Positions 12,754 through 20,799 of a DNA stretch of 27,020 nt are shown here, one piece after another (positions within the stretch are counted from its first letter, which is position 1; each line of letters begins with the position of its first letter). The stretch lies in assembly GCA_046705265.1 (NCBI GenBank), contig JBJKQL010000158.1, positions 1 through 27,020 on the forward strand, read 5' to 3'. The notes beneath the pieces are model-generated. The model did no database searches, was not told the DNA's origin, and worked only from the letters and a program-made list of their open reading frames with translations. The position numbers were made by a program, and so were the translations under genes. The DNA is from JAJYTL01 sp046705265 (GTDB taxonomy: Bacteria > Pseudomonadota > Alphaproteobacteria > Ferrovibrionales > Ferrovibrionaceae).

Positions 12754-14229
12754 CTAGCGCAACATTCTCTTGTCGCGCCGGCGCTGGACCGACGAGGCAA
12801 TGCCCATCGCCTCGCGGTATTTTGCTACGGTGCGGCGCGCGATATCGACGCCGTCGCCTTTCAGAATTTCCACCAGCCGGTCATCGGACAGGACCGCCTC
12901 GGCCGTTTCGGCTTCGATCAGGTGGCGGATGCGATGGCGCACCGCTTCCGCCGAATGCGCCTCACCACCCTCGGCATGGGCGATTGCTGAAGTGAAGAAA
13001 TATTTCATCTCAAAAAGACCGCGCGGCGTCGCTATGTATTTGTTGGCGGTGACACGGCTCACCGTGCTCTCATGCATTTCGATCGCCTCGGCGATGGTCC
13101 GGAGGTTAAGGGGGCGCAGATGCCGCACCCCATGCTCGAAAAAGCCGGACTGCTGTCGCACCAGCTCCGTCGCCACGGTGAGGATGGTTCGGGCACGCTG
13201 ATCGAGTGCCTTGGCGAGCCAGTTGGCGGCGTTCAGACATTCCGAAAGGTAGCTGCGGTCGGTGCGAGTCTTGGCGCTCCCCGAGACCTCTGAGTAATAG
13301 CGGGTGTTGACCAACACGCGCGGCAAGGTCTCGCTGTTGAGTTCGACAGCCCAATCGCCATCGCCGCGGCGGCGCACGAAGACGTCGGGCACCACGGTCT
13401 GTACGACTTCCGAATCGAAAGCGAGGCCGGGCTTTGGATTGAGAGCGCGGATCTCCTGCATCATCTCGGTGAGATCCTCGGCATCGACGCCACAGACCTT
13501 CATCAGCGCAGGGAAATCGCGCCTGGCAAGAAGGTCGAGGTGATCGAGAAGCGCCTGCATCGCCGGATCGAGACGGTCACGTTCCTTAAGCTGCAACCCG
13601 AGGCATTCCGCGAGGTTGCGGGCGAAGACGCCGGCTGGGTCGAGCGTCTGAAGCCGCTCCAGCACGCCCTCGACCCGCGGCAGGTCGGTGCCGAGCCGGT
13701 CTGCGGTCTCGGCCAGATCCTCGGTCAAATAACCAGCCTCGTCCAAGAGACCGATGAGCTGCACGCCGATCAGTCGGTCGGCGGCGTCGCTGATCTCCAC
13801 GTTAATCTGACCGAGAAGGTGATCTTTCAGGCTGACGGTTTCAGCGGCTATCTGCTCGAGGCGATTTCCCCGTGTCTCGAAACGGTTGTCGCCGCTGCGG
13901 CTGGCATGGCCGCTGTCCCAGACTTCCGCCACAGCGACCTCGGATGCCTCCGCGGTCTCGGCGCCGTCGTTGCCCGTCTCGCGATCGCCATCCATGTCGG
14001 GCGCCGCACCACCCGGCGGCACCGCGCCCTCGCCCCAATTCTCGGTCGGCTCAGGCGACGAGTTCTCAGGTTCGACGCGTTCGAGGAGCGGGTTTTTTTC
14101 GAGTTCCTGTTCGACGTAGGCCGCGAGATCGAGGTTCGAGAGCTGCAAGAGCTTGATCGCCTGCTGCAACTGCGGCGTCATGACCAGGGTCTGGCCCTGC
14201 TTCAGCTCAAGTCTTGCGGAGAGAGCCAC
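12754..14229 (-). CDS. rpoN: RNA polymerase sigma-54 factor
   Basis: A 491-aa alternative sigma factor that directs polymerase to -24/-12 promoters and needs AAA+ activators. Region I (residues 1-50) is the glutamine- and leucine-rich segment with LVMTPQLQQAIKLLQLSN and EKNPLLE. Residues about 55-105 form the acidic region II linker, followed by the core-binding domain and an HTH with ESTVSRVTANKYIATPRG. The RpoN box ARRTVAKYRE (464-473), which reads the -24 element, is intact. The start is GTG at 14227-14229 with GCGAGGGG upstream. It begins 14 bases after lptB and is the last gene of the kdsD-lptCAB-rpoN operon. Confidence 0.96.
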   Translation of the reverse strand: MALSARLELKQGQTLVMTPQLQQAIKLLQLSNLDLAAYVEQELEKNPLLERVEPENSSPEPTENWGEGAVPPGGAAPDMDGDRETGNDGAETAEASEVAVAEVWDSGHASRSGDNRFETRGNRLEQIAAETVSLKDHLLGQINVEISDAADRLIGVQLIGLLDEAGYLTEDLAETADRLGTDLPRVEGVLERLQTLDPAGVFARNLAECLGLQLKERDRLDPAMQALLDHLDLLARRDFPALMKVCGVDAEDLTEMMQEIRALNPKPGLAFDSEVVQTVVPDVFVRRRGDGDWAVELNSETLPRVLVNTRYYSEVSGSAKTRTDRSYLSECLNAANWLAKALDQRARTILTVATELVRQQSGFFEHGVRHLRPLNLRTIAEAIEMHESTVSRVTANKYIATPRGLFEMKYFFTSAIAHAEGGEAHSAEAVRHRIRHLIEAETAEAVLSDDRLVEILKGDGVDIARRTVAKYREAMGIASSVQRRRDKRMLR

Positions 14230-14243
14230 GACGCGCCCCTCGC

Positions 14244-15116
14244 CTAGAGCTTGAACCGCTCGCCAAGATAGAAGCGGCGAACGTCCTGGTGAGAGATGAT
14301 TTCCTCGGGCGTGCCCTGCATCAGCACCCGGCCCTCGTGCAAGATATAGGCACGGTCGATAAGCTGCAGGGTCTCACGCACGTTATGCTCGGTGATGAGC
14401 ACGCCGATGCCGCGATCCTTGAGGTGGAAGACGAGGTCGCGGATATCGGCGAGCGCGATCGGATCGATGCCGGCCAGGGGCTCGTCGAGAAGAATGAACG
14501 AGGGTCGAGAGGCCAGGGCGCGTGCGATCTCCACCCGTCGGCGCTCGCCGCCCGAAAGCGCCACCGCTGGCGCGCGCCGAAGGTGGATGAGGCCAAATTC
14601 GGCGAGCAGGTCCTCAAGCATCTGCTCCCGACGCTCGGGCAGCGGCTCGTTCGCCTCGATCACGGCGCGAATGTTGTTCTCCACCGTCAGACCACGGAAC
14701 ACCGACGCCTCTTGCGGCAGATAGCCGATGCCAAGACGCGCCCGGCGATACATGGGCAAGGCCGTTATGTCATGCCCATCCAGCGCAACAGTGCCGAAAT
14801 CGGCCGTGATCAGACCGGAGATCATGTAGAAACAAGTCGTCTTGCCCGCGCCGTTCGGACCGAGAAGGCCAACCGCCTCGCCGCGCTGCAGCGACAGGCT
14901 GACGCCGCGCACCACCGGACGCTTGCGGAAGCGTTTCCCGATCTCCTTCGCAACCAGGCCACTGTTGTCGGTGACAAGCCGCGGCAAAGGCGAAGCGCCG
15001 TTGGCTCCCTCTTCGCCGCTCATGCTCTGCACCACGCCGTCGTCACCGGTCCCGCCGCGGCCGGCGTCATCGCGGGATCCGACACCGGCCCAGCCAAGCC
15101 ACCGCCAGCCGATCAT
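14244..15116 (-). CDS. lptB: LPS export ABC transporter ATP-binding protein
   Basis: Cytoplasmic ATPase of the LptB2FGC complex that extracts LPS from the inner membrane and pushes it along the Lpt bridge. Walker A is GPNGAGKT (about residues 86-93 from this start), with Q-loop GYLPQEASVFRGL, signature LSGGERRRVEIARAL, Walker B FILLDEPLAGIDP and H-loop LITEHNVRETL; DRAYILHEGRVL is LptB-like. ATG 15116 overlaps the lptA stop as ATGA and has GGAGAAAGGG before it, giving 290 aa with about 50 extra N-terminal residues. ATG 15023 would give 259 aa, nearer the family norm, but lacks a good ribosome-binding site. Confidence 0.94.
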   Translation of the reverse strand: MIGWRWLGWAGVGSRDDAGRGGTGDDGVVQSMSGEEGANGASPLPRLVTDNSGLVAKEIGKRFRKRPVVRGVSLSLQRGEAVGLLGPNGAGKTTCFYMISGLITADFGTVALDGHDITALPMYRRARLGIGYLPQEASVFRGLTVENNIRAVIEANEPLPERREQMLEDLLAEFGLIHLRRAPAVALSGGERRRVEIARALASRPSFILLDEPLAGIDPIALADIRDLVFHLKDRGIGVLITEHNVRETLQLIDRAYILHEGRVLMQGTPEEIISHQDVRRFYLGERFKL

Positions 15117-15769
15117 TGCCCTTTCTCCGAAGGCTGGGCGCTCCGTGTGCCGCCTTGCCGTTGCGGCACGAATAACCCATGCACGCGCCCCCCTGCCGCG
15201 GGCGTCAGCACGCTCTTGCCCGTATCGAGATTCATCCACACCCGCGCACCCGTGAGCACATTCTTGTCGCGCGTGAGGATGACCGGATTGCCGGTCAACA
15301 CCATTGTATGATTTCCGACGTTATAGACGCCTACCGCCCCTTGCGCCGTTTCACCCGGCGCCACGAGAAAGACATGGCCATAGGCATCGATCTCGGAAAT
15401 CGCGCCCATCGCGTTGTCGCCCCCACTCGCTGCGGGCTTCGGCACCGGATCGTTCTTGGTTGCCGTCGCTGCCGCCGCGTTGCCGCGATAATGGACCTTG
15501 AGCACATCGGAGCGCAGCGTCATCTCGCCCTGCACGGCGATCACTTTGCCAGAAAAGATCGCGATCTTTTGGTTCTGCTGAACATCAAGCTTATCCGCCG
15601 TGATATTGATCGGCTGATGGGTATTGTGATGGAAACCCGGCACCGTCGTTCCCGTACCCGGCGCGGCGGCGAGAGCGACGCCCTTCGCGATGAAAGCGCC
15701 GCCAAGCAACACGAACAGAAGGCAACAGAAAAAGCCGCGGCCCTTGGCTTCGAATCCGCGCGCCATCAT
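15113..15769 (-). CDS. lptA: LPS transport periplasmic protein LptA
   Basis: A 218-aa periplasmic OstA-fold protein forming the bridge that carries LPS between membranes. An N-terminal signal (CCLLFVLLGGAFIAKGVALA) should be cleaved near residue 35. The beta-jellyroll starts at QPINITADKLDVQQNQKIAI and continues through FSGKVIAVQGEMTLRSDVL. A low-complexity insert (AAAATATKNDPVPKPAASGG) interrupts it, then EIDAYGHVFLVAPGETAQG and GNPVILTRDKNVLTGARVW follow. The start overlaps the lptC stop (ATGA), and the stop overlaps lptB, so lptC-lptA-lptB are translationally coupled. Confidence 0.92.
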   Translation of the reverse strand: MMARGFEAKGRGFFCCLLFVLLGGAFIAKGVALAAAPGTGTTVPGFHHNTHQPINITADKLDVQQNQKIAIFSGKVIAVQGEMTLRSDVLKVHYRGNAAAATATKNDPVPKPAASGGDNAMGAISEIDAYGHVFLVAPGETAQGAVGVYNVGNHTMVLTGNPVILTRDKNVLTGARVWMNLDTGKSVLTPAAGGRVHGLFVPQRQGGTRSAQPSEKGQ

Positions 15770-16440
15770 TTTGCCTGCCCCGGATAGAGCGTCACCTTGA
15801 CGTCGCGGATGAAGTAGAGCCGGTTGCCTTTCTTCGTGGAACGGAAGCTATCGGCGACCACCGTCCCGGCGGGGCCGTGTCCATGGACTTTCTGGTTGGA
15901 AACCACGGTGCCGCTCGCGAAGTCGACCACCGCAGTCTTGCCGTGGAACTCATAGCCGCGATCGGTATAAACGCTGACGTGGCCGGAAAGATCGAGGATC
16001 TTCGGGGTGCGGTGATAAAGCCCGCGATCGGCGCGGATCACGATCCATGTGCCGTTACTCGAGGTCAGTTGCGCGCCGAGCGCCGTGAGCGCAATGCGAT
16101 CATGATCGCGGGGATCCTGCACCGCCCGCGCCGCGGTGATGCGATAGGGCTTGCCGGCATCGCTCAGCCCCTCGTAACGCGCCCCGATCATCTGCACGCG
16201 GAGGTCGGAAATCCGGATCGGCGAGAACTGGATCTTGAACTGGCCAACCTGTCGATAGATTTCCGGCCAGGCGACCACCAGCACGATCAAAGCCGCCGCC
16301 GCCGCCGGCAGGAGAAGCTTCATCAAGCCAACAAAGCGGCTTTGGCGGATTGCGGCCGCCGTCACCGGGCGGCGGTCGCTCGCCATCCACCAAGGGGCGC
16401 CAAGCGCCGCGGCGCTTTCGCTCCGCCGACGTTTTTCCAT
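15766..16440 (-). CDS. lptC: LPS export ABC transporter periplasmic protein LptC
   Basis: A 224-aa bitopic inner-membrane protein that links the LptBFG transporter to the LptA bridge. After a charged cytoplasmic tail, one transmembrane helix (LLLPAAAAALIVLVVAW) is followed by the periplasmic LptC fold, with SDLRVQMIGARYEGLSDAGK, PYRITAARAVQDP, LDLSGHVSVYTDRGYEFHGK and GTVVADSFRSTKKG. The ATG at 16438-16440 lies five bases after the kdsD stop behind GAGGGA; a frame extension into kdsD is ignored. Length is normal for alphaproteobacterial LptC, which is longer than the enterobacterial form. Confidence 0.9.
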   Translation of the reverse strand: MEKRRRSESAAALGAPWWMASDRRPVTAAAIRQSRFVGLMKLLLPAAAAALIVLVVAWPEIYRQVGQFKIQFSPIRISDLRVQMIGARYEGLSDAGKPYRITAARAVQDPRDHDRIALTALGAQLTSSNGTWIVIRADRGLYHRTPKILDLSGHVSVYTDRGYEFHGKTAVVDFASGTVVSNQKVHGHGPAGTVVADSFRSTKKGNRLYFIRDVKVTLYPGQAK

Positions 16441-16444
16441 TCCC

Positions 16445-17455
16445 TCAGGCAACGCCGGCCCGCAGACAATCGTGGATATGGACGATCCCAACTGGCACAT
16501 CGTCCTCGGTGACGAAGAGGCTCGTGATCTTGCTTTCGTTCATACGGCCAACGGCTTCCGCGGCGAGTGCGGCGGCACGGATGGTCTTGGGACTGGCGGT
16601 CATCACCTCGTCCACCGTGCGATCGAGGAGTCCGCCTGCCATGTGACGGCGAAGGTCGCCGTCGGTGACGATGCCGACAAGCCGGCCCGCCCCGTCAACG
16701 ACACCGATGCAGCCGAAGCTTTTCGCCGTCATGACCAGAAGCGCTTCCGCCATCTTGCTACCGCTCGGCGCGAGCGGCAGCGCCGCGCCATCGTGCATCA
16801 GGTCAGCGACCTTGGCGAGCTTGCGGCCGATACTTCCGCCCGGGTGAAACAGCCGGAAACGTTCGGCGGAAAAACCATTCCGTTGCAACAGCGCGACCGC
16901 GAGCGCATCGCCGAGGGCTAGCATCACGGTGGTCGATGTGGTGGGCGCGAGCCCCATCGGGCACGCTTCCGCGGCGGCCGGCAAGAGAAGGGTGATATCG
17001 GCGGCCTGCGCCAGTTCCGATTGCTCGCGGCCGACGATGGCGATCAGCGGAATGCGAAAGCGCCGGGTATAGGCGACCAGATCACCAAGCTCGCGGGTAT
17101 CGCCGGAATTCGAAAGGCAGATCACGGCATCGCCTTCTGCGATCATGCCGAGATCGCCATGGCTCGCCTCGGCTGGATGAACGAAGATCGCAGGCGTCCC
17201 GGTAGAAGCCAGGGTCGCCGCAATCTTACGCCCGACATGGCCGCTCTTCCCCATCCCACTCACCACGACCCGGTCGGTAATGGCGGCAAGAAGATCAATT
17301 GCTTTGGTAAAGTTGCCGTCCAATTGTGCCGCCAGGGCGTTCAAGCCCTCGGCCTCGAGCTGAAGCACCCGGCGGGCCGCGGCGACATCGGCTGCCTCGG
17401 CTTGACTGGCCCCGGCGGCAAACGCCTGGGCGGCGGGCTTCGGCGTGGCATTCAA
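16445..17455 (-). CDS. kdsD: Arabinose-5-phosphate isomerase (KdsD/KpsF family)
   Basis: Interconverts ribulose-5-phosphate and arabinose-5-phosphate, the first step of KDO synthesis for the LPS inner core. The 336-aa protein has an N-terminal SIS domain (about residues 40-190) with VVVSGMGKSGHVGRKIAATL, HPAEASHGDLGMI and CLSNSGDT, then LFHPGGSIGRKL and two CBS domains (about 210-270 and 280-336). The start is TTG at 17453-17455 with GGAGAG upstream. It is first in a tight operon with lptC, lptA, lptB and rpoN, and usually lies next to rnd, which here is 5.4 kb away behind an LPS gene block. Confidence 0.94.
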   Translation of the reverse strand: MNATPKPAAQAFAAGASQAEAADVAAARRVLQLEAEGLNALAAQLDGNFTKAIDLLAAITDRVVVSGMGKSGHVGRKIAATLASTGTPAIFVHPAEASHGDLGMIAEGDAVICLSNSGDTRELGDLVAYTRRFRIPLIAIVGREQSELAQAADITLLLPAAAEACPMGLAPTTSTTVMLALGDALAVALLQRNGFSAERFRLFHPGGSIGRKLAKVADLMHDGAALPLAPSGSKMAEALLVMTAKSFGCIGVVDGAGRLVGIVTDGDLRRHMAGGLLDRTVDEVMTASPKTIRAAALAAEAVGRMNESKITSLFVTEDDVPVGIVHIHDCLRAGVA

Positions 17456-17505
17456 ACGGTTTTCTCTCCGGCTGGCCCCCCTAGCGTCAGGACGGCAGGC
17501 TCATA

Positions 17506-17522
17506 AACAAGAATCGTGCCAA
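17506..17522 (-). promoter_or_regulatory. Near-consensus sigma-54 (-24/-12) site ahead of kdsD-lpt-rpoN
   Basis: The minus strand reads TTGGCACGATTCTTGTT: the full -24 element TGGCACG, a four-base spacer, then TTGT where the consensus has TTGC. The only core mismatch is the -12 C. It would start transcription near 17495, about 40 bases before kdsD, and it covers the start point of the neighbouring sigma-70-like promoter. rpoN itself is the last gene of the operon. Confidence 0.5.
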
Positions 17523-17550
17523 TTATGGGGATAGACGTTAACAAAAGCAA
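17522..17550 (-). promoter_or_regulatory. Sigma-70-like promoter of the kdsD-lptCAB-rpoN operon
   Basis: A -10 CATAAT (17522-17527, five of six) lies 17 bases from a -35 TTGCTT (17545-17550, three of six). It sits just downstream of a terminator, so the operon appears to have its own start at about 17515. Confidence 0.45.
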
Positions 17551-17559
17551 CCCAACGAA

Positions 17560-17602
17560 CAAAAAACCGCCTCATGAAGCCCGCCGAATCCACGCATGAG
17601 GC
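17560..17602 (-). terminator. Intrinsic terminator upstream of kdsD
   Basis: In the minus direction GCCTCATG (17602-17595) and CATGAGGC (17576-17569) form a perfect eight-base-pair stem with an 18-base loop, followed at once by GGTTTTTTG. This is the best intrinsic terminator in the window. No leftward coding gene ends before it, so it must end a non-coding transcript or act as an attenuator of the kdsD operon. Confidence 0.7.
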
Positions 17603-17704
17603 CTCGCGCGCCTGCGGTAGAAATCGACGCCGGCCCTTGCCAACCGTCCCGGGGAACGCCACAACCGGCTGCCCGGATGCCGCTTGTCAAGACATCCCAA
17701 ACAT
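17560..17704 (-). ncRNA. Candidate small RNA (about 145 nt) of unknown family
   Basis: A leftward transcription unit is implied by a promoter-like pair, TTGTTA (17735-17740) and TTTAAT (17711-17716) with an 18-base spacer, and by the strong terminator at 17560-17602. Between them no ORF is convincing. The RNA can fold: GGATG (17675-17679) pairs with CATCC (17693-17697), with CTT/AAG inside. It does not look like 6S, 4.5S, tmRNA or RNase P RNA as far as I can see. An alternative reading is a long attenuated leader of kdsD, but the operon seems to have its own promoter beyond the terminator. Confidence 0.4.
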
Positions 17705-18129
17705 GCATGAATTAAAGTATAAAAAATAATTTGTTAACAAGGCATGGCGCCCGCTTCACCACTCGGCAACGCTGCGTTCTTCGTCGCCGCGAGCCCGGTC
17801 CGAAACATTTTCCTGACGGTTGACGAATGCCGCGCCGCGACCTTATCGCGGCGGCGATGGCTGACGCCGGTTTTTCCTCTCGCCACGCGAGGCGCGGCCC
17901 GCTTTTCGAATACAGCCCGGAAGGCACCAAAAATGACATTTAAAAACTCCCTCGCCCGCAGCACGGAATCTTCTCGACCTCTCCATGAAACGGCTGTCGG
18001 CTGGCACTTTCATCGGGTACCAGCTCTGATGGCTGCCGAATTCGCCGAACGACAACGCGGACCCAGCGGGCGCGGGACCCGCGCGCCGCGCCGATCCCAC
18101 AGACCCACGCGATACGCGGAGCGCCGCGC
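17603..18129. other. Gene-free stretch between the kdsD operon and the LPS block
   Basis: The first ~150 bases contain the candidate small RNA and an AT-rich segment (17700-17740) with the perfect palindrome TTGTTAACAA (17731-17740). From 17744 to 18129 I see no supported gene. A 129-codon plus-strand frame fills it and its TGA overlaps the GTG of the next gene, but its composition is arginine/serine-rich and it has no properly spaced ribosome-binding site. It is more likely a leader or former gene sequence. Confidence 0.5.
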
Positions 18130-19215
18130 GTGACCCGGAAGGTGGCCGTGGTGCAGCCACTGCCAGGCATTGGCGATATGGTCTGGCATCTGCCGCACAT
18201 TCGCGCCATCGCCGCTTGGGTCGAAGGTCCAGTGACGCTCCTAGCCAAGCCGCGGTCTCTGGCCGACCAGTTGCTGGCCGGGGACCCGGCGATTCGTGAC
18301 ATTCTGTGGGTCGATCGAAATCCCGGGAACCGCCGCGGCCGACATGACGGGTCGGCGGGCTTTCTGCGCATGGTTCGGCTGCTGCGGGCGCCACGGTTCC
18401 AGACGATCATCTTGCTACATCACAGCCATACCATCGCCGCTGCCGCGATGTTGGCGGGCATTCCTGACCGACGGGGCTATGGCTGGGGCTTCCAGAAACG
18501 TTTCCTCAGCCATGGACCTTTTTTGCCCGGGACATTCGCCACCCTGCATCCCCATACGCGGGCGACGCGGTACTTGGCGGCGGCGGAAATTCCGCTCACT
18601 TCGGCGGAGCCCGTCCTGCACGTCTCGGCCGAGGCGCGGGCGGCAGTCCAGTCTCGCTTGCCGGACCTGCCGCGGCCTTTCATCGCCATGGGCATCGGCT
18701 CGAGCGAGACCTCCCGCCAGTTTGGCACGGAGAAATTGGCCGCGCTGGCGGCCGCCTTGCTAACCGCGGGCTGGCCGGCCGTCGTTCTGGTTGGCGGTCC
18801 TGGCGACGAACCCCTCGCCGCGACGATCCGAAGCAAGCTCGGCCCTTGCGCCATACCGGCACTTGGCTGGCACCTCTCGGAAACGGCCGCGCTGTTGCGC
18901 GAAGCGGCGTTTTACATCGGCAACAACACGGGCGTTATGAACATGGCCGCCGCGACCGGAATTCGAACCTATGGCCTGTTTGGCGCTTCGCGGCCGTTCC
19001 ATCACGCCAGCCAGCTTGTGACCATCGTATCACCGCCGAGCGACGTGGATGACGGTGTGGCCCGGATCACGGTCGCGCAGGCCTTGGCGGCCATTCGCGC
19101 CGACCGCGGCGGGCTCGGCGTCTCGGAAAAAGAGGCGGCGGTGCCAATGCCGCCGAACCAAGCCAGGACCGAAGACTTCCAGCCGGTCAAAGCGACGCCA
19201 CCACCCGCCGCCTGA
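18130..19215 (+). CDS. Glycosyltransferase family 9 protein (heptosyltransferase-like)
   Basis: A 361-aa GT-B protein of the GT9 family, which includes the ADP-heptose:LPS heptosyltransferases of core synthesis at the inner face of the inner membrane. The N-terminal fold begins VAVVQPLPGIGDMVWHLPHI, a typical GT9 start with GxGDxV. The C-terminal half has FIAMGIGSSETSRQFGTEKL and the family motif YIGNNTGVMNMAAATG, where GNxTG(P/V) contacts the sugar nucleotide. A proline- and charge-rich tail (about 330-361) is extra. The GTG start has no strong ribosome-binding site. Donor and acceptor are unknown; placement beside an O-antigen ligase supports an LPS role. Confidence 0.8.
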   Translation: MTRKVAVVQPLPGIGDMVWHLPHIRAIAAWVEGPVTLLAKPRSLADQLLAGDPAIRDILWVDRNPGNRRGRHDGSAGFLRMVRLLRAPRFQTIILLHHSHTIAAAAMLAGIPDRRGYGWGFQKRFLSHGPFLPGTFATLHPHTRATRYLAAAEIPLTSAEPVLHVSAEARAAVQSRLPDLPRPFIAMGIGSSETSRQFGTEKLAALAAALLTAGWPAVVLVGGPGDEPLAATIRSKLGPCAIPALGWHLSETAALLREAAFYIGNNTGVMNMAAATGIRTYGLFGASRPFHHASQLVTIVSPPSDVDDGVARITVAQALAAIRADRGGLGVSEKEAAVPMPPNQARTEDFQPVKATPPPAA

Positions 19216-19219
19216 ACCG

Positions 19220-19234
19220 ACGGTCATGAACCGT
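19220..19234 (+). terminator. Weak hairpin after the first GT9 gene
   Basis: ACGGT (19220-19224) and ACCGT (19230-19234) form a five-base-pair stem with loop CATGA, and a TTTT run follows at about 19240. Weak; the next gene starts 250 bases further in the same direction, behind a stretch with no other clear signal. Confidence 0.25.
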
Positions 19235-19485
19235 GCGGCTTTTCCGGGCGTCGATGCGGGTACGTTCTGAGTCGCTCACTTCTCATCCTCTCGATATATA
19301 GCCCCCGCCAGCGCGATCGCCCTCGCATATCGGGAAGCCGCGCCGCCATCCCGGTGCGATTTCCGGAGTCATTCGATGCCGATTGACAGACGTCGCGGGC
19401 CGATGCTTCCCTGGCGCCGCCTCGCGTTCCTGCCCGCGCCGGCCGCGTCGCGGGATGATGGACGGGCGGCAAGGCGGGAGGGTGC

Positions 19486-20793
19486 ATGGCGAGGCAATTC
19501 GTTCAGCGGATGGGGGCGCCGGCCGAAGCCTTACTGCGAAGCGCAGTGCGCAAGCTGACGGCCGGGAGCGGCGCCGAGGGCGAGGGCCTGCTTGCGGGCA
19601 TGATCGCGCTCACCCTTCTGGTGCCGCCGTTCGCCTATCTCCATAGCTTCTGCGACACGGCGATCAGCCTTACCGCCGTGCTCTTTCTCTACCGTTCCTA
19701 CCGTCGTGGCGATTTTACTTGGGTGCGGACCCCTTGGTTCGTCGCAGCCCTCGCCTTTTTTGCCTTCGAGACGCTGCGCGGCCTTTTCACCACCGAGCCG
19801 CATGTCGCGGTGATCAGCGGCCTGGTTTGGATCCGCTTTCCGGTTTTCGTCGCCGCCGAATGCGCGCTCCTTCGCACCGTGCCGAGGCTGAAGCGACAAG
19901 TCTTCTGGGCCTATGGCCTGACCGCCGCCTTCGGCGTCGCCGATGCGCTCTATCAGCGCGCGACCGGCCACGATATTTTCGGCTGGCCGACCGGCATGGG
20001 CGGCACCCGCCTCACCGATCCCGCGGGAAAATTGGATATCGGCTACATCCTCACCTTCATCGGCATGCCGATGGCGGTGCTAGGCGTCGCCGTGGCAAGC
20101 GATCGCGGGCGAGCGATCTGGCTCCGCCTCACCGCCGGCTTCGGGCTAGTGGCGTTGACCGCCGCAATACTCTTTTCCGGCGAGCGCATGATGCTTCTCC
20201 TCTTCCTTGCCGCTGGCGCGGTTGCGCTCAAGGTGATCGGCCGGCTGCGCTGGCAGACGATCGGCATCATCGCGGGCAGCGGCGTCATCGCGGTGAGCCT
20301 CGTCATTGTTGCAAGCCCACCACTCAGGACGCGCGCCAAGCTGGCGGCGTGGCAGTTCACCCATTTGCACCACTCGGCCTATATCGACGTCATGGCCGGC
20401 GGGCTTCGCGTCTTCGCCGCACACCCCTATATCGGCGTCGGTTTTAGGCAATACCGTTACGACTGCGCCCGCTATCAGCCGCGCGAGGTGCCGCAGGCCG
20501 TCTGCGCTGATCTGCATCCGCACCAAATCTGGATCGAGAACCTGGCCGAAGGCGGCATCGTCGGCACCGGTCTGATCATCGCCGTGCTCGGCCTGATGCT
20601 GGTTCCGGCGGTGCGTGGATGGCGCCGCTGGCGCGACGAGCCCTTGTTCGGCGGCGCGAGCATGGCGGTGCTGCTCAGATTATGGCCGATCGCGACCACG
20701 TCGAGCTTTTACGTCAGCCAGCGCGAGATCATCTTCTGGCCGCTCATGGCCTTCGCCGTGGCGTTGGCGAGCTGGCGGCCGGAAGAGGTGTGA
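19486..20793 (+). CDS. O-antigen ligase-like polytopic membrane protein
   Basis: A 435-aa inner-membrane protein with about ten hydrophobic segments, of the WaaL/Wzy_C (O-antigen ligase/polymerase) superfamily. Family marks are LFSGERMMLLLFLA, the large periplasmic loop with HPYIGVGFRQYRYDC, and DLHPHQIWIENLAEGGIVGT, whose histidine matches the conserved catalytic-loop histidine of ligases. A ligase joins undecaprenyl-linked glycan to the lipid A core in the periplasm; a polymerase role cannot be excluded. The ATG follows GGCGGGAGGG. The next GT9 gene begins six bases after the stop, so they form an operon. Confidence 0.82.
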   Translation: MARQFVQRMGAPAEALLRSAVRKLTAGSGAEGEGLLAGMIALTLLVPPFAYLHSFCDTAISLTAVLFLYRSYRRGDFTWVRTPWFVAALAFFAFETLRGLFTTEPHVAVISGLVWIRFPVFVAAECALLRTVPRLKRQVFWAYGLTAAFGVADALYQRATGHDIFGWPTGMGGTRLTDPAGKLDIGYILTFIGMPMAVLGVAVASDRGRAIWLRLTAGFGLVALTAAILFSGERMMLLLFLAAGAVALKVIGRLRWQTIGIIAGSGVIAVSLVIVASPPLRTRAKLAAWQFTHLHHSAYIDVMAGGLRVFAAHPYIGVGFRQYRYDCARYQPREVPQAVCADLHPHQIWIENLAEGGIVGTGLIIAVLGLMLVPAVRGWRRWRDEPLFGGASMAVLLRLWPIATTSSFYVSQREIIFWPLMAFAVALASWRPEEV

Positions 20794-20799
20794 GAGCCC

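Noticed and set aside
17744..18133. 129-codon plus-strand ORF whose TGA overlaps the GTG of the first GT9 gene
   Set aside because: The overlap is suggestive, but the only ribosome-binding-like bases touch the ATG, the protein is Arg/Ser/Ala-rich without hydrophobic pattern, and codon use is unlike the neighbours.
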